Origin: Elmis aenea
Taxonomy: Eukaryota; Arthropoda; Insecta; Coleoptera; Elmidae
Assembly: GCA_947652605.1 (NCBI GenBank)
Contig: OX393577.1
Span: 47,157,494 to 47,221,493 of the forward strand
DNA: 64,000 nt
Reading direction: 5' to 3'
Part shown: positions 39,401 to 48,812 of the stretch, piece after piece
Layout of the letters: the number at the start of each line of letters is the position of its first letter
How positions within the stretch are numbered: the first letter of the stretch is position 1
Notes under the pieces: model-generated
What the model saw: the letters and a program-made list of their open reading frames with translations, nothing else
Told to the model about the DNA's origin: nothing
The model's database searches: none
Program-made: the position numbers and the translations under genes

Positions 39401-42400
39401 GGAAGTCTATCATCGATAACAACATCTACCCATTTTCCATACTGCCAAAAACTGAAAGTACAACAGTGTAAGTAATTGAAGCTCTTTGTACCACATTATT
39501 TTCATAAAAATCATATTCAATATACGAATAAAAATTCTTATTTTTGCTACAACATAAAAAAACAGGTTATGAAATTTAGAAAAAGTTTGATAATCGTCTC
39601 AATTCTTCAGTGGTTCATTTTACATTTAATGTAACATAACTCATTCATAAAACATTTAAAATTAATCACTTGTTTAATTATATTCCAGGTAAATCACCAA
39701 AATTATTATCACTAAATGTTTGTGTGTACAGTAAAATAATTTTTGAGTTATTCAAGTTTTTACGAAAATATTGACAGGAACAGGACTTTAAAATAATATT
39801 AGCCTAATATTATTTAACTTGGCAATGTTAGAGCAAATTCCTTTGATAATAAAATAAATATTATTGAAAATAATTACATCAACCCCTATAGAGAGCGTCA
39901 TTCAAAAAGTCTGCAAAAAATGGAAAAAAAATTTATTATCGATTTATCAAAAAATTTTATTCTTGATAAAAGTTGGTGCATGGTCTAAAACCAATTTTAA
40001 GATGAAAAAAAGTTCCATTTAAAGTCAAAGGACACTACATTTAAACGATTTTTGAAATATTCGCAAGAGTAAAGAAGCCTTATTTTAATATCTAAAAATA
40101 ACCTTCATAATTTTTTTCGAAACCTACAACAATAACGGAGATATGACACATTATAAATATGACAAAAAAACTTTCTTTTTCGTATAACTCAAAAACCGGA
40201 AATGAGAGAGAATTTTTTTTTGAGTTTATCTCTCAAAATTGCACATTTTTGGCAATTTAACCGTTTCTCTATCTTAAATATTAAGCCAGATACCAATGTA
40301 ATCCCATCGAATTTGGACCACCCTGTACATTCTTTTGAAAACTTCCTGTACAGGGTGGACCAAATTCGAATGTTTTACGGATATCTCGGTTACCGTAATA
40401 GTTAGCGAAAATCTGATATCAGTGTCTATGGCTATATTTTTCAAAAAAGAACGCCTACGTTATCAGATTTTTTATGTCGCTTTTCATTTTGGCACTACAG
40501 ACGAAAAATGAAATTTCAACAGTTTTGAAAATTTACTATAACTTCTTTATTCATTAAAATAGAACAAAATGTTTTAAAGCTTTTCTATACAGATTTTTAC
40601 TCGGATTTTTATGATTAATTTAAAAACAAAATTAATTTTTTTTTAGCGACCCTGATTTTTGAGAATGAAGTCTTTTTTTTTAAAAAAAAAACCTAGTTGA
40701 CCATGACTTTCATCTAAAGTAATAAACAACTAGGGTTTCCATTAAAAAAATATATAAGTTTATTTCATCTCAAGTCAAGGTCGCTAAACTTCATCTCAAA
40801 AGTCAAGGTCGCTTAAAAAAAATATTTTTGTTTTTAGATTAAGCATAAAAATCTGTAATGAAAAGCTTAATAACATTTTGTTCTATTTTACCCGAAGTGC
40901 CAAAATGGATGACATAAGCGTTCTTTTCTCAAAAAAATAGCCCAAGAGACCAATATCAGAATTTCGCTAACTATTACAGTAAACTAGATACCTTGTAAAA
41001 CATTTGAATTTGGTCCACCCTGTATATTGTTCAGTGAATAGTAGGTTCTAAGAAAGCCTTAAGTAGAGATGTTACGTAACGCTTAATATCTATAATAGTT
41101 CCAACTGTTCCAGTTTTACTGTTGTATTAGGTATTCTTAACCATTCCAGTTCCAATCTCATTCATACATAGGTTTTAGCTTTATTAAAAATTTGGAATAA
41201 TAATTATAACAAAAACATTAGTTAGCTGGTAGAATGCTTGTGTCTATTCACTTATGAGAAAAGTATGTGTATATTTAAATAAAACAAAAAAATTCATTTA
41301 TGTTGTATAATCTAAGGCCTAAATACGATGGTAAGAAAGGAGGGTTGTGGAAGTCACCCCCAGTCAGCAGACGAATTTGATCCAAAAACCGTAACGTTAG
41401 CTTTACATGGCCTACAAGATATCACTAAGTTGATGGTTGGAAATGTATCTAATTTATTAATCACATTGCAACCTTTCTAAACCATTCCGAGTACAGATAA
41501 GCTTCTGTGGAATTGTTCCATCAATTCCGCACTTTCCCCAACCTTAAATGCTGTAGTCAAATAAAATACTTCTCTTTAAGCATTTTTATATGATAAGCAA
41601 ATTTGACACAATTCCTTATCTTTAATTAAGTGCTGACTAAAGTTTTGTTAATCAGTAAATGATAATAATTATTAAAATGGTAAACAAAAAACCTCAACTG
41701 ATAAAATATATTCACACCCATTAAAAAACTGCAAACACAGCATACTATTATTATTATTCAAGTTCACAATTACTACTATGACCAACACAAAAACTATGGA
41801 TAACAAAATAAGTTTTTTGCTCTAAATTAGGATCACAAAACATACCGAAAATGAAAAATTCCTGCATATTTATCGTCAAAGCACTGATCATCAGGCACTA
41901 TTTGAAAGAAAAGACGCCGGTATAAAGTAAGATTAGCAACAGCAGCCAACAACCAGCAGTCCCCCAATTCTCCTTGTTGAACATCAAATCGAGAATATCC
42001 TTCCACAAAAAGTTGAGGATTATCTACAATTTCCTAAAAAGAAAATTACAAAATTACAAATCCCATCATTGCAAGATTTCCTTCATTGCAACAATATAAG
42101 TTTAACAAATGTTTGTTCTAAAAATTATTTTAATTTAAAAGAATTAATTTTTGAAAATCATATGGTTAGTAGAATACAAAATACATACCCCAGGTCTTAA
42201 CCACTCATAGCGTCTATCTGGTCTTTGGCTGTAGTACAAGGAAGAATCTGTAGGTGGAAAATCTTGATCTTCAAATAATGTACCTTCACTAAGACATTGA
42301 TCCCTTAAAGTATAAAAATCTTGTGCTTCGCCACGAGATTTTAATCCTGAACCCTTTTCTCCAAACTAAACAAACACAAATTTGAATATTACAAATAAAT

Positions 42401-45400
42401 TCAATATGCACTCGACACAAAGCATGAAAACTACAAATATTATGAAGAACTATATTTCTGTTTTGTGAGACTATAATGAGATGATTAAGTGAACTACATA
42501 ATGATAACATATTTATCTTGGATAAAATTAGACCTATGAAATTAATCAAATTGGTAAAGTTTAAACATTCATTCTGGATTCGTTATGAGTGGTACTGTAG
42601 GAATTTAAAAAAAAAAAACATCTTCTTTAGCCAGCCGGTTCATTGGAATAAAAATCTTCCTTAAATGCGAATTTGTGGTTGTCAAACTTTTATCAGAATG
42701 CACAAAGAGAAACGAATTTAAGACATTAATAAATATATAATATACTATACAACCCGAATTACTCTAGCATTCATAAAACCTTTTTTTTTGCACTTTCAGA
42801 GTCATTTTTATTTTATTTTACGGGTTGAAAACTGCGATTCTTTGAGAATCTTTAGCCCGATTGCATAAAAGCTAAACTCGGTATTAAGCCTGAGTTAATC
42901 CTTAGTTTTTTAGACGTTAACCCCAGGCTTAATCCCGGGTTTAGATTTTATGAAATCGGGCCTTAACGTTTCAAACAAGTAAACCGTTTATTATGCAAAT
43001 GGTATTAGTCCATTTTTAGGGGGGGGGGGGAAAGACAAATAATTTACATATAATTGAATGTGAACTTTTTATTTGTAGATAATTAACAATTTTTATATTT
43101 TAAAACATCCACATGCTTCAACTTACAAATTTCTTAGCAAATGACATTGCGTAAGTAATTAATTATAATGAAAAAGGTTCAAGTTGATTTCCTGTAGTCT
43201 AATTAAACACTGGGTAAAACTGTGCCAATTTACAATAAAATTCGCCATGTAATACGAAAATCTAAGTTTATAAAAAACTTGTAAGCATAATGTAATTTTC
43301 AAATAATAAATACATATTGAGATTAAATAACAATATGTTATTTCTTGTTCTTATTTACTAACAAAACCGAATTAAAACATATCGTAATTTAAGGGAAAGT
43401 GAAACTAAAATAATTAAAATTTAAAGTTATTTACAATTCAATAATTATGTAAATGGTGTAAGTCCATTAATGCAGTGGTTTCAAAACTTTCTGTACCTGC
43501 ACCCCTCTTTTTTCATTAAAAAAATTGTTGCACCGCCCCTCCTTAATTTTCGTAACAATCTAATTTCATAAACTAAATATTTCAAGTACCTACTTTTTCA
43601 AAAATATTCACTAAATACGCAAATTTTGCAAGGACTTTTGTATCATAAAACAAGTTATATTTTGGTAAAAGCCGCGCGCCCCTGGGGCGAGTCGCGCCGC
43701 CCGACCCACATATTGAAAAACACTGCATTAATGGCTTTAAAACAAGGCATTCAAAGTTCTAAGATTTGTAAACACTTAAGCTTAAAAGACCAAATTGATG
43801 CAAAGGATTGTGGACGAATTTATCGGGGCAAACTTCGATTAATTAGGTTAATATTGTGGTACAATTTTCGATTTTCTAAAGATAACTTCTCGTCTAAAAT
43901 GCAATTTGAATCCCTACCAGTCTAGTTTTATACTAATGATTTTTTTTTCTGTATTGTTTGAATTGTTTAATTTTGGTGTTGACCTAACATTTATTTATCC
44001 ATCTGACTTTTTATTATATACACGGTGTTTCTTAAGCATTGCAAAAAAAATCAGGAGGTGATTCCTTATCGAAAATTAAGGGGGGGGTCTTTCATGTAAA
44101 ATTTTTTCCTAAGACGTCTCCTTTCGGAGTTACATCCCCCTAAAGGGGAGCGGTAAAATTTGGTTTTTATTTTATTTCTCAAATTTGGATTAAAGTAGAA
44201 GAATGATATTTGGTAGATGTTTTATACTTATTAAAAGGTTTCCCATAGTAATATTTTTAATCGTCTCCAACCTTCACAGGGGGCTGAATAGTGAGACCCT
44301 TGTTGGTTTTTTTATCAGAACTTTTTGGTGGGTTGAAATTTTGCAATTTTTTTTGAAAGCTTGCTTTATTTAGAAACTTTTTTTATTATCTAGTTTTCCT
44401 CGTAAAACCGACCGTTTTTGAGTAAAAAATAAAATAAGTTAACATGAACCATCAAATATAACCTAATATAAAACGATTCATTTTGGTAGTTGCCTTGGTT
44501 TGTTTATGTTCATATTGGGTAGAATTAATTGACGAGTGAAATTCATTTTGACGTTTACGCGGCGACAACGCTAAAACGCCCGTCAATTCTACCCAATATG
44601 AACATAAACAAACCAAGTTAACCACCAAAATTAATCGTTTTATATTGGAATATTTGATGGTTCATGTTTACTTATTTTATTTTTTACTTAAAAACTGTAG
44701 GTTTTACGAGAAAAAACTAGAGATAAAAGAAGTTTCTAAATAAATCAAGCGTTAAAAAAAATATTTTTAATTGCAAAATTTCAATCCACCAAAAAGTTCT
44801 GATTAAAAAAAAACAAAAGGGGTCGCACTTTTCAGCCCCCTGTGAAGGTGGGAGATGATTAAAAATATTACTATGTCAAACCTTTTATTAAGTATAAAAC
44901 ATATACCAATCATTCTTCTACATTTATCCAAATTTGAGAAATGAAATAAAAACCAAATTTAACGCTCCCCTTTAAGGGGGTGTCTCCGAAAAGAGAAGTC
45001 TAAGGAAAAAATTGTATATGAAAGACTTCCCTTAATTTTCGATAAGGAATCACCTCCCGATTTTTTTTGCAATACTTAAGAAACACCCTGTATATTATTA
45101 CTATGTTGGCGTTAAAAAAATAAAGTCCCGATTATCTTTGTTGTATCCCGATTTTTAACTCTAATGTTCCGAAATTGGCTGATTAAAAGTTGGTCATCCT
45201 AGTTGCAACCCGAAAATGAAGATTTTAACAAATTCCTGTTAATTTTTATTGAAACACGTATTTAACGGGATAGTTATAAACATTTTATAAAACTACCTGA
45301 GGAATACATTAAATATATTACATTAAAGAAAACGAAGATACGTAGGTATCGTTACCTTAAATATTTTATTGTGAAGTGTGTTCAGTAGCTTAATTTTTGC

Positions 45401-45907
45401 ACTATCTTTTAAGTACGCACTCGGCAAGTTTGACAAATTTCCTGCTGCAGGTGATTGAAAGTTTTCGGACAAGTTTTTTTTGCTTAACGTAACATCAATA
45501 AAAGCCGTGGTTTTGCCCGAGTTATCACATTTTGGCTCATCTATTTCCTCGTCCGCGGTATTTTCATAGCCGTGTGTTTTATCGCCGATCGATTTTTTAC
45601 GGGATTTAATTAAAAAGCGTTCGAGTATATTAGACGCTGTTGATTTCCCTTTATCGGTGTTTATATCCTCTTCCGTGTTTGTGTGGTTTCCTTCTAAACT
45701 ATTATCTCTAATAAAAACTGAACGCGGGTAACTTTTTGGGTCATAAGCTGCTTGATAATCTGAAGGTGCAACAGTGTGTTTGGTTATTTTAACATTTCTA
45801 TAATTTGGAGAGGCCGCAGTAAAGCTGCTATGGCTCGCATGTTTTATACAACTCTCTTCACTTATTTCAGTTTTTTCAGTAACAAGAAACGCATTCGTTT
45901 CTGTCAT
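15466..45907 (-). CDS. CalpA: CalpA-type calpain, full-length isoform
   Basis: Calcium-dependent cysteine protease. Fifteen exons join with matching phases: 45356-45907, 42189-42365, 41846-42033, 39317-39451, 38942-39110, 38101-38282, 37724-37977, 37471-37634, 34403-34620, 29688-29730, 27313-27451, 20481-20687, 16973-17100, 15616-15811, 15466-15551 (945 residues; 876 without the 207-bp cassette). The catalytic triad is intact: Cys269 in [11 protein letters not shown], His425 in KGHAYSIT, Asn453 in RNPWGNE. The C2-like domain III spans about 520-680 ([31 protein letters not shown]). A five-EF-hand (PEF) domain follows, with loops at [53 protein letters not shown] and [18 protein letters not shown]. 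The order and the hydrophobic insert in the PEF domain match Drosophila CalpA. Residues 1-184 (exon 1) match nothing I know. Introns are up to 7 kb and full of palindromic elements. A 5' noncoding exon may exist upstream of 45907. Confidence 0.92.
16021..16660. mobile_element. Palindromic TA-flanked element (family B)
   Basis: A 640-bp palindrome beginning CAGGGTGGTCCAAATTCGAT, with TA on both sides and subterminal box GGGTATCTCGCTTAATAGGC. It lies in the calpain intron between 15811 and 16973. A solo right half of the same family is at about 40090-40325. Confidence 0.75.
17408..17668. mobile_element. hAT MITE with ATCTAGAT duplication
   Basis: The 261-bp element has ends CAGGGGTCGGC and, reversed, CAGGGGTTGGCAACCC. 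An exact 8-bp duplication ATCTAGAT is at 17400-17407 and 17669-17676. It lies in the calpain intron between 17100 and 20481. Confidence 0.75.
18533..19517. mobile_element. hAT-like insertion carrying a piggyBac-type fragment
   Basis: The ends are CAGGGTCGCATTTAC and, reversed, CAGTGCCGCATTTAC. They are flanked by near-identical 7-base copies GATGTTT (18526-18532) and GATGTAT (19518-19524). It splits the loop of a family A palindrome. Inside there is a direct duplication: about 65 bases around AAAAACGATGTGTTCATGTT occur at 18995-19060 and again at 19336-19400. GGGCCTCCAAAAGTGT occurs at 19317 and 19490. Confidence 0.55.
18600..18957 (+). pseudogene. piggyBac-type transposase fragment
   Basis: The frame from 18600 translates through [16 protein letters not shown], then a stop, then [10 protein letters not shown]. 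This matches the conserved segment of piggyBac-family transposases (a GVD.LD motif, a TY..KR motif, then a TRRWP-like motif). The in-frame stop and the missing remainder show that it is dead. A further open stretch at 18775-18957 may be the decayed continuation. Confidence 0.7.
19654..20172. mobile_element. hAT element rich in AACCGG motifs
   Basis: The ends are CAGGGACCCGAACCG and, reversed, CATGGACCCGAACCG. An 8-bp duplication CAACAAAT/CAACAAAC is at 19646-19653 and 20173-20180. The interior repeats AACCGGAACTGAACC-like motifs in both orientations. Probably non-autonomous, since no frame is present. It inserted in the remains of the palindrome at 18148. Confidence 0.7.
20481..20687 (-). CDS. 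CalpA: Calpain cassette exon coding for the hydrophobic PEF insert
   Basis: A 207-bp symmetric (phase 1-1) exon with acceptor TTGTGGCTGTAG and donor GGTAGG. It codes for about 69 residues starting [11 protein letters not shown], with a hydrophobic core [15 protein letters not shown]. It falls between EF-hand 1 (exon 11) and EF-hand 2 (exon 13). Drosophila CalpA carries its characteristic hydrophobic insert, containing a similar LL-LIC core, at this place. Because the exon is symmetric, skipping it would keep the frame and give a conventional calpain of 876 residues. Confidence 0.8.
20977..21646. mobile_element. Foldback-like element with GCAATTCACCG repeats in its arms
   Basis: The left arm has four units of about 17 bases containing GCAATTCACCG, starting GGAAGATTCACCG. 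The right arm has the same in reverse, ending CGGTGAATCTTCC. Inner unique inverted sequence (TTAATCAAAGATCAGAGAG and its reverse) continues each arm. There is no coding frame. It lies in the calpain intron just upstream of the cassette exon. Confidence 0.65.
22144..22376 (+). repeat. Dispersed retroelement tail-like repeat, copy 2
   Basis: Begins ACTAGGCGATTTACCCGGCG, shares TTTTATCAATCACAGACTAC and CGCGCTCGCCC with the copies at 7831 and 47046, and ends in a (CAAA)n run and CTTTTATATA. The palindrome at 22377 is inserted in its TA-rich end. The sequence resumes after 24033 with TATAGATT. Confidence 0.55.
22377..24033. mobile_element. 1.66-kb palindromic TA-flanked element (family D)
   Basis: It starts CAGGGTGTCCCCTTTATCACC and ends with the reverse complement, with TA on both sides. 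Each arm is over 600 bp and closely matched. All small frames in it are mirror images of each other in the two arms. No transposase is recognisable. The outer hAT element and the repeat around it predate this insertion. Confidence 0.8.
24880..25635. mobile_element. piggyBac-type element flanked by TTAA
   Basis: CCTCTTCAGGGA at the left and its exact reverse complement at the right, both bordered by TTAA (24876-24879 and 25636-25639). Near 25390-25445 a plus-strand frame gives a Cys-rich piece, [17 protein letters not shown], resembling the C-terminal zinc-binding tail of piggyBac transposases. The rest of the transposase is missing, so the element is non-autonomous. Confidence 0.75.
26199..26396. 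mobile_element. hAT MITE with GTATAGTG duplication
   Basis: It starts CAGTGATCTCCAAAGTGG and ends with AGAGACTGCTG. Exact 8-bp copies GTATAGTG are at 26191-26198 and 26397-26404. A lone TA-flanked right end (GGGACACCCTG) sits just to the left, at about 26177. Confidence 0.7.
26830..26979. mobile_element. TTAA-flanked MITE with an internal duplicated motif
   Basis: It is bordered by TTAA at 26826-26829 and 26980-26983, with inverted ends CACGTT and AACGTG. Two direct copies of GTGTCAGCCATA followed by ACGTCTGAC lie inside (about 26899 and 26942). The TTAA target and size fit a piggyBac-derived MITE. Confidence 0.6.
27862..28175. mobile_element. Small inverted-repeat element with CAATA repeats
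   Basis: TCACATAGAAAAGTATTG at the left matches the reverse complement of the right end (TCACATACAAAAGTATTG), followed inward by runs of ACAAT/ATTGT pentamers. It is about 314 bp, with no coding capacity and class unknown. It lies in the calpain intron between 27451 and 29688. Confidence 0.5.
28195..29376. mobile_element. Palindromic element, left terminus eroded
   Basis: Long inverted arms (28200-28680 and 28880-29320) surround a short loop. The right end keeps AAGCGAGATCCCC and then GGGGACACCC, typical of the TA-flanked palindromes. The left terminus is missing or degraded. Confidence 0.6.
32399..33878. mobile_element. 1.48-kb palindromic TA-flanked element (family E)
   Basis: It starts CAGGGTGTCCCAAATTCAAG with the subterminal box GGATCTCGCTTATCTTAAG and the GAGCTACGAGG box. 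The right end is the reverse complement except for a small deletion in the last bases (GGGACACGC). It lies in the calpain intron between 29730 and 34403, within about 130 bases of the end of the short-isoform exon. Confidence 0.75.
34009..45907 (-). CDS. CalpA: CalpA-type calpain, alternative isoform lacking the EF-hand domain
   Basis: If the internal donor at 34402/34401 (GTACGG after codon 679) is not used, exon 9 reads on to a stop at 34009. Coding exons 1-8 plus 34009-34620 give 810 residues. The protease core and domain III are unchanged. The PEF domain is replaced by about 130 residues of low complexity with Tyr, Pro, Ser, Gly and Asn (motifs such as [12 protein letters not shown] and YPSYPSYP), ending GNYGFKY. 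Such tracts resemble the N-terminal arms of ALG-2, sorcin and peflin or of annexin A11. Drosophila CalpA is known to have a splice form lacking the calmodulin-like domain, which supports this reading. A clean open frame of this length beyond the donor, in an AT-rich genome, argues that it is coding. RNA evidence is not available here. Confidence 0.75.
34788..34941. mobile_element. 154-bp MITE, copy 1
   Basis: Perfect terminal inverted repeats TGGGTCAATCTAAACAGATG, extending to about 45 bases. TA precedes the left end; the right flank reads TG. It is the same length as, and nearly identical to, the element at 59960-60113. It lies in the calpain intron between 34620 and 37471. Confidence 0.7.
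35653..36067. mobile_element. TA-flanked inverted-repeat element (CAGTGTA type)
   Basis: Ends CAGTGTATACAAAAAC and, reversed, CAGTGTACAAAAATTAAC, with TA on both sides. Both arms share TTTGTGGTCATTT and CTACACAACATTA, with one arm longer by about 60 bases. The right part matches the fragment at 13600-13800. Confidence 0.55.
36550..36932. mobile_element. Palindromic TA-flanked element (family H)
   Basis: The 383-bp element starts CAGGGTGGTCCACATAGAAG with boxes GGGATCTCATAAACAG and AGAGCTACAAAG, and has the mirror image at the right. It is flanked by TA. Another lone right end (CCTCACCCTG) abuts it on the left at about 36530-36543. Confidence 0.7.
40090..40325. mobile_element. Solo right half of a family B element
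   Basis: It matches the right arm of 16021-16660 (AATTTAACCGTTTCTCTATC and ATCCCATCGAATTTGG) and ends CCACCCTG before TA. No left arm is present. Confidence 0.55.
40351..41022. mobile_element. Palindromic TA-flanked element (family C)
   Basis: The 672-bp element starts CAGGGTGGACCAAATTCGAA with box GGATATCTCGGTTACCG, has the mirror image at the right, and has TA flanks. A diverged copy is at 54570-55081. It lies in the calpain intron between 39451 and 41846. Confidence 0.75.
42855..42962. mobile_element. 107-bp palindromic MITE
   Basis: GCCCGATTGCATAAAAGC at the left pairs with the right end (reverse GGCCCGATTTCATAAAATC). Inner halves are also complementary (TATTAAGCCTGAGTTAA). A related lone end, TTTATGCAATCGGGCC, occurs at about 61106. 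Class unknown. Confidence 0.55.
43473..43725. mobile_element. hAT MITE with CATTAATG duplication
   Basis: It starts CAGTGGTTTCAAAACTTTC and ends TTGAAAAACACTG. Exact 8-bp copies CATTAATG are at 43465-43472 and 43726-43733. It lies in the calpain intron between exons 1 and 2. Confidence 0.75.
44021..45090. mobile_element. Palindromic TA-flanked element (family F), copy 1
   Basis: The 1070-bp palindrome starts CACGGTGTTTCTTAAG and ends CTTAAGAAACACCCTG, flanked by TA. It lies 266 bases from the end of calpain exon 1. The same family, enlarged by nested insertions, is at 59134-60653. Confidence 0.75.
45356..45907 (-). CDS. CalpA: Calpain first coding exon: unique 184-residue N-terminal region
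   Basis: An open frame from ATG at 45907 to a good donor (AAG then GTAACG) at 45356, phase 0. It joins directly to exon 2, which starts in phase 0 with [18 protein letters not shown]. The region is polar, with many Ser, Thr, Asn and Lys and no predicted membrane segment. A basic stretch ([12 protein letters not shown]) lies at about residues 98-109. Calpain N-terminal regions vary widely between paralogues, so lack of a recognisable domain is not surprising. An extra exon in the 3-kb intron that follows cannot be excluded. Confidence 0.7.
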
Positions 45908-46688
45908 CTCGTTTTCTTTTTAAGAAGCACGTGGTCGCCCAGTATATTTCAAACTTCCGTCTTACAAGTAAAAACGTACAATAGCATACAATCTAAAAAC
46001 AACAAATTAATACCCTAAAAACAAAAAACTTGATTGTATTTGAAATGCGCCCGTAAACCGCGATTAAAGTGCATTAACAAATGCCGATTGTGTTCGACAC
46101 GAGTTAATTAAAAACAAATTTAATTTTTATTCACTATAAAACTTCCGCGCTCCGCTAGTGCTAACACTAAACTGAAATATCAAAGCGGAAACACCTTATC
46201 ACAAAAGGGTAGGGAAAATGTCGCTCCAAATGTTAATAAAAATAAGCAACAGGTTGCCTAGCGCACAGGTACTTACAGATTACAGCTTAATTATAATTAT
46301 GTTGAATCATATTTTTTGAGTTTGCACCCAGAAGATAAAAGTTTACACGGTTACGCCAAAAATACTTTGACGAGTAATAATTCGTAGTAGATAAATTTTG
46401 ATGGCCACACATTTAAAATGTGCATAAGGATTAGTTAAAAGTTGAGATAAGATTAGTCAGATATAAAAAAAAATGTTTTACTATAGTTGCAAAAAATATA
46501 AACATGAGAATAATCTGCCAGTTTTATAGGTAATTTTGTTATTATTATAGTTGAAGAGTCGTTTAAATGAGCAAAAATAGGCAGATAACAAAATAAAAAA
46601 ACTAATGGCGTTTTAAACATTAACCAATATTGCAAAATTTTTGAGGCTTTAAAAAATTGAAAAAGTATTAAAATTTTAAACACAAATA
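45908..46688. other. Upstream region of the calpain gene
   Basis: Probable 5' UTR and promoter zone of the calpain gene. It is slightly richer in GC at 45910-46160 than its surroundings. I saw no clear TATA box and no other gene. A transposable element begins at 46689. Confidence 0.35.
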
Positions 46689-47381
46689 CACTGGGGTACA
46701 CTAATAGAACGAATAAATTGGTTCTAAGACTTCATTCTGTACTGCGTCTGTTCGTTCTAGCATTCATGCAAATATATGTATTTAGGGGTCATTCGTTCCA
46801 GGACTTTACCACCCTAAAGCAAAGTTGCCAATTAACACATCAATTTTAGCACGAAAAATATAATACAAAATCAAATATATTAATGTTAATTATTCAAATT
46901 AACTTAAACTTTAAAAAAAAAACTATTTTCTCGGTGCAGATACAAAGAAACCTTCTCTATTTAAAAAAAAAAATCTTTTGAATGTCTAGTTAATTAGCCT
47001 TCTCATTGTTTTTTGTCGGCTTATAGATAACATTTTATAGCAATACTAGTGTAGTGACCCGGCTTCGCTCGGTGATTTTTTTTATCAATCACAGACTACT
47101 CGCGCTTCGCGCTCGCGCCCGTTGACGTTTTTGGCCTTTTGAGAATTTTGGATCTTTTGGGAATTTTTGTATCTATTGAGAATTTTTGTATCTATTGAGA
47201 ATTTTGAAACTTTTGTGATATTTGGATCTTTTGGGAATTTTGGTTCTTTTGGGAATTTTTGGAACTTCTGGGAATTCTCATATAGCCTATGTTCTTTCCA
47301 TGGTCCTATAGATTGTCTGTGCCAAATTTGGTCAGGATCGGATGAGTGGTATAGGAATGCATAAAGGACATACATACATAC

Positions 47382-48812
47382 CAGCGGCGTGCGGTCCATG
47401 GATGCGGTGGATGCGGCGCATCCCCTAAAATTCACGTCAAGAATATTTTTATACCGTATCATATTTGAACTTTATGTAGCTTTATTTTGCTTTGATTTAT
47501 TTTTAGTTACGTGTTATGATATAATGTTTTGCTGCTCGAAAAATTTGCATTAATCCATTTATTTCCAGAGAGCGGTTGACTACTGCGAAATGTGTGCGAT
47601 TCGTAGCGCTAGCTAGCACATGTGAGCATGACTAAGGGATGCGGATTCGGAATTTGCTTCCTTGGCGCATGCGCACTGCGATGCAGTCTATAGTCTATTG
47701 CCCGTATCGTTGCGTACTTAAGATCTACGGTGGATGCGGTAACTCCGTTTGCTTCCATGGGCAGCTCGCACTCGATTAATATTTCCGCACGCTACAAAAA
47801 TAATCATTTCCGTTGTTTAAGTTTTTTTTTTACTTGCTTTGAATCAAGCTTCTTCTGTTTAAATCAGCTATACTCTATTTTTAGAGCACTGTTTCGCTAC
47901 ATACAATTTTGATTATTATTTAACACGACCCTTAATATGGATAACCAAAGTAACGATGAAACTGTGGTTTATAATAATTGCAATTGTTTGATTGAAAATT
48001 TCCAAAAAAAGGGAGATTTGCTTCTCTACCGTATAATGAAAAAGAAATTATTGTTAGGAGCTCAAAACCCACACCGATATTAAATATACAGTCAAAAACG
48101 AAAACATTTCAAAGATATTTTAATAGAGAAATATATGAAAAAATTGCGTGGATTTGTGGCTGCTCTCACTAACTTATCAAAATTATTCTGTTGGGTGTGC
48201 ATTTTATTGTCGCAACAAGTACAGCATTCTGAACCTTATAAACTCTTTCAATTAATACAACTAACTAATCGATTTCGAGATATGGAAAAATTTTAATTTA
48301 TGAAACTTTTCAACATCAGTAAATTTAAAGAATATGAAAAGAATTTTCCAGATTTCCTGTTACAATCACTTTAGCTAACTTATGGAAAATACTTTAATTT
48401 TATGAAGTTAAAAAGTGAATTAGGACGACTTTCATTTAAAATCTATAAATTGCATAAAAAAATTAATTGTGAAAGATGAGCTAAAAGATGTTTTGACAGA
48501 AGTATTTAAATTAATACAATTAATTTGCACTATACCTTCCACCAGCGCATCGGCTGAGCGATCATTTTCGACAATGAGAAGAATAAAAACATTCACCAGA
48601 AGCAGCCAAGTGACAATAGACTGTCTGCTCTCGCTTTAATATCAATTGAAAAAAAAAATTAATGCTACATATGAAAAATGCAAAAGATTGTATGATATTG
48701 TTTTAGACGAATTTTGTAAAAAAAAGAGCGTAGAAAAAAATTGAATTTTAAAAAATAAATTGGTCGTTTTTTGGACAGCATCCCCTGGTTGAAAAGTCAC
48801 CGCACGCCACTG
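47382..48812 (+). mobile_element. hAT transposon, internally deleted, with ATACATAC duplication
   Basis: Termini are CAGCGGCGTGCGGT and, reversed, CAGTGGCGTGCGGT. An exact 8-bp duplication ATACATAC is at 47374-47381 and 48813-48820. It is 1431 bp long and keeps two ends of a transposase gene but not the catalytic middle. The close match of the host repeat on both sides makes the insertion boundaries secure. Confidence 0.88.
47937..48650 (+). pseudogene. ZMYM1-like hAT transposase remnant
   Basis: A start at 47937 opens a short N-terminal frame, MDNQSNDETVVYNN. After a frame change the TTF-type zinc-finger region is readable at about 48010-48165 (KPTPILNIQSKTKTFQRYF, then EKIAWICGCS). The C-terminal dimerisation motif is readable at about 48530-48590 (STSASAERSFSTMRRIK), followed by another frameshift (LSALALISIE). 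The several hundred residues in between are deleted. This is the arrangement of insect hAT transposases annotated as zinc finger MYM-type protein 1-like. Confidence 0.8.

Noticed and set aside
43626..43925. 99-codon plus-strand frame
   Set aside because: It starts inside a hAT MITE and runs into intron sequence of the calpain. No motif seen.
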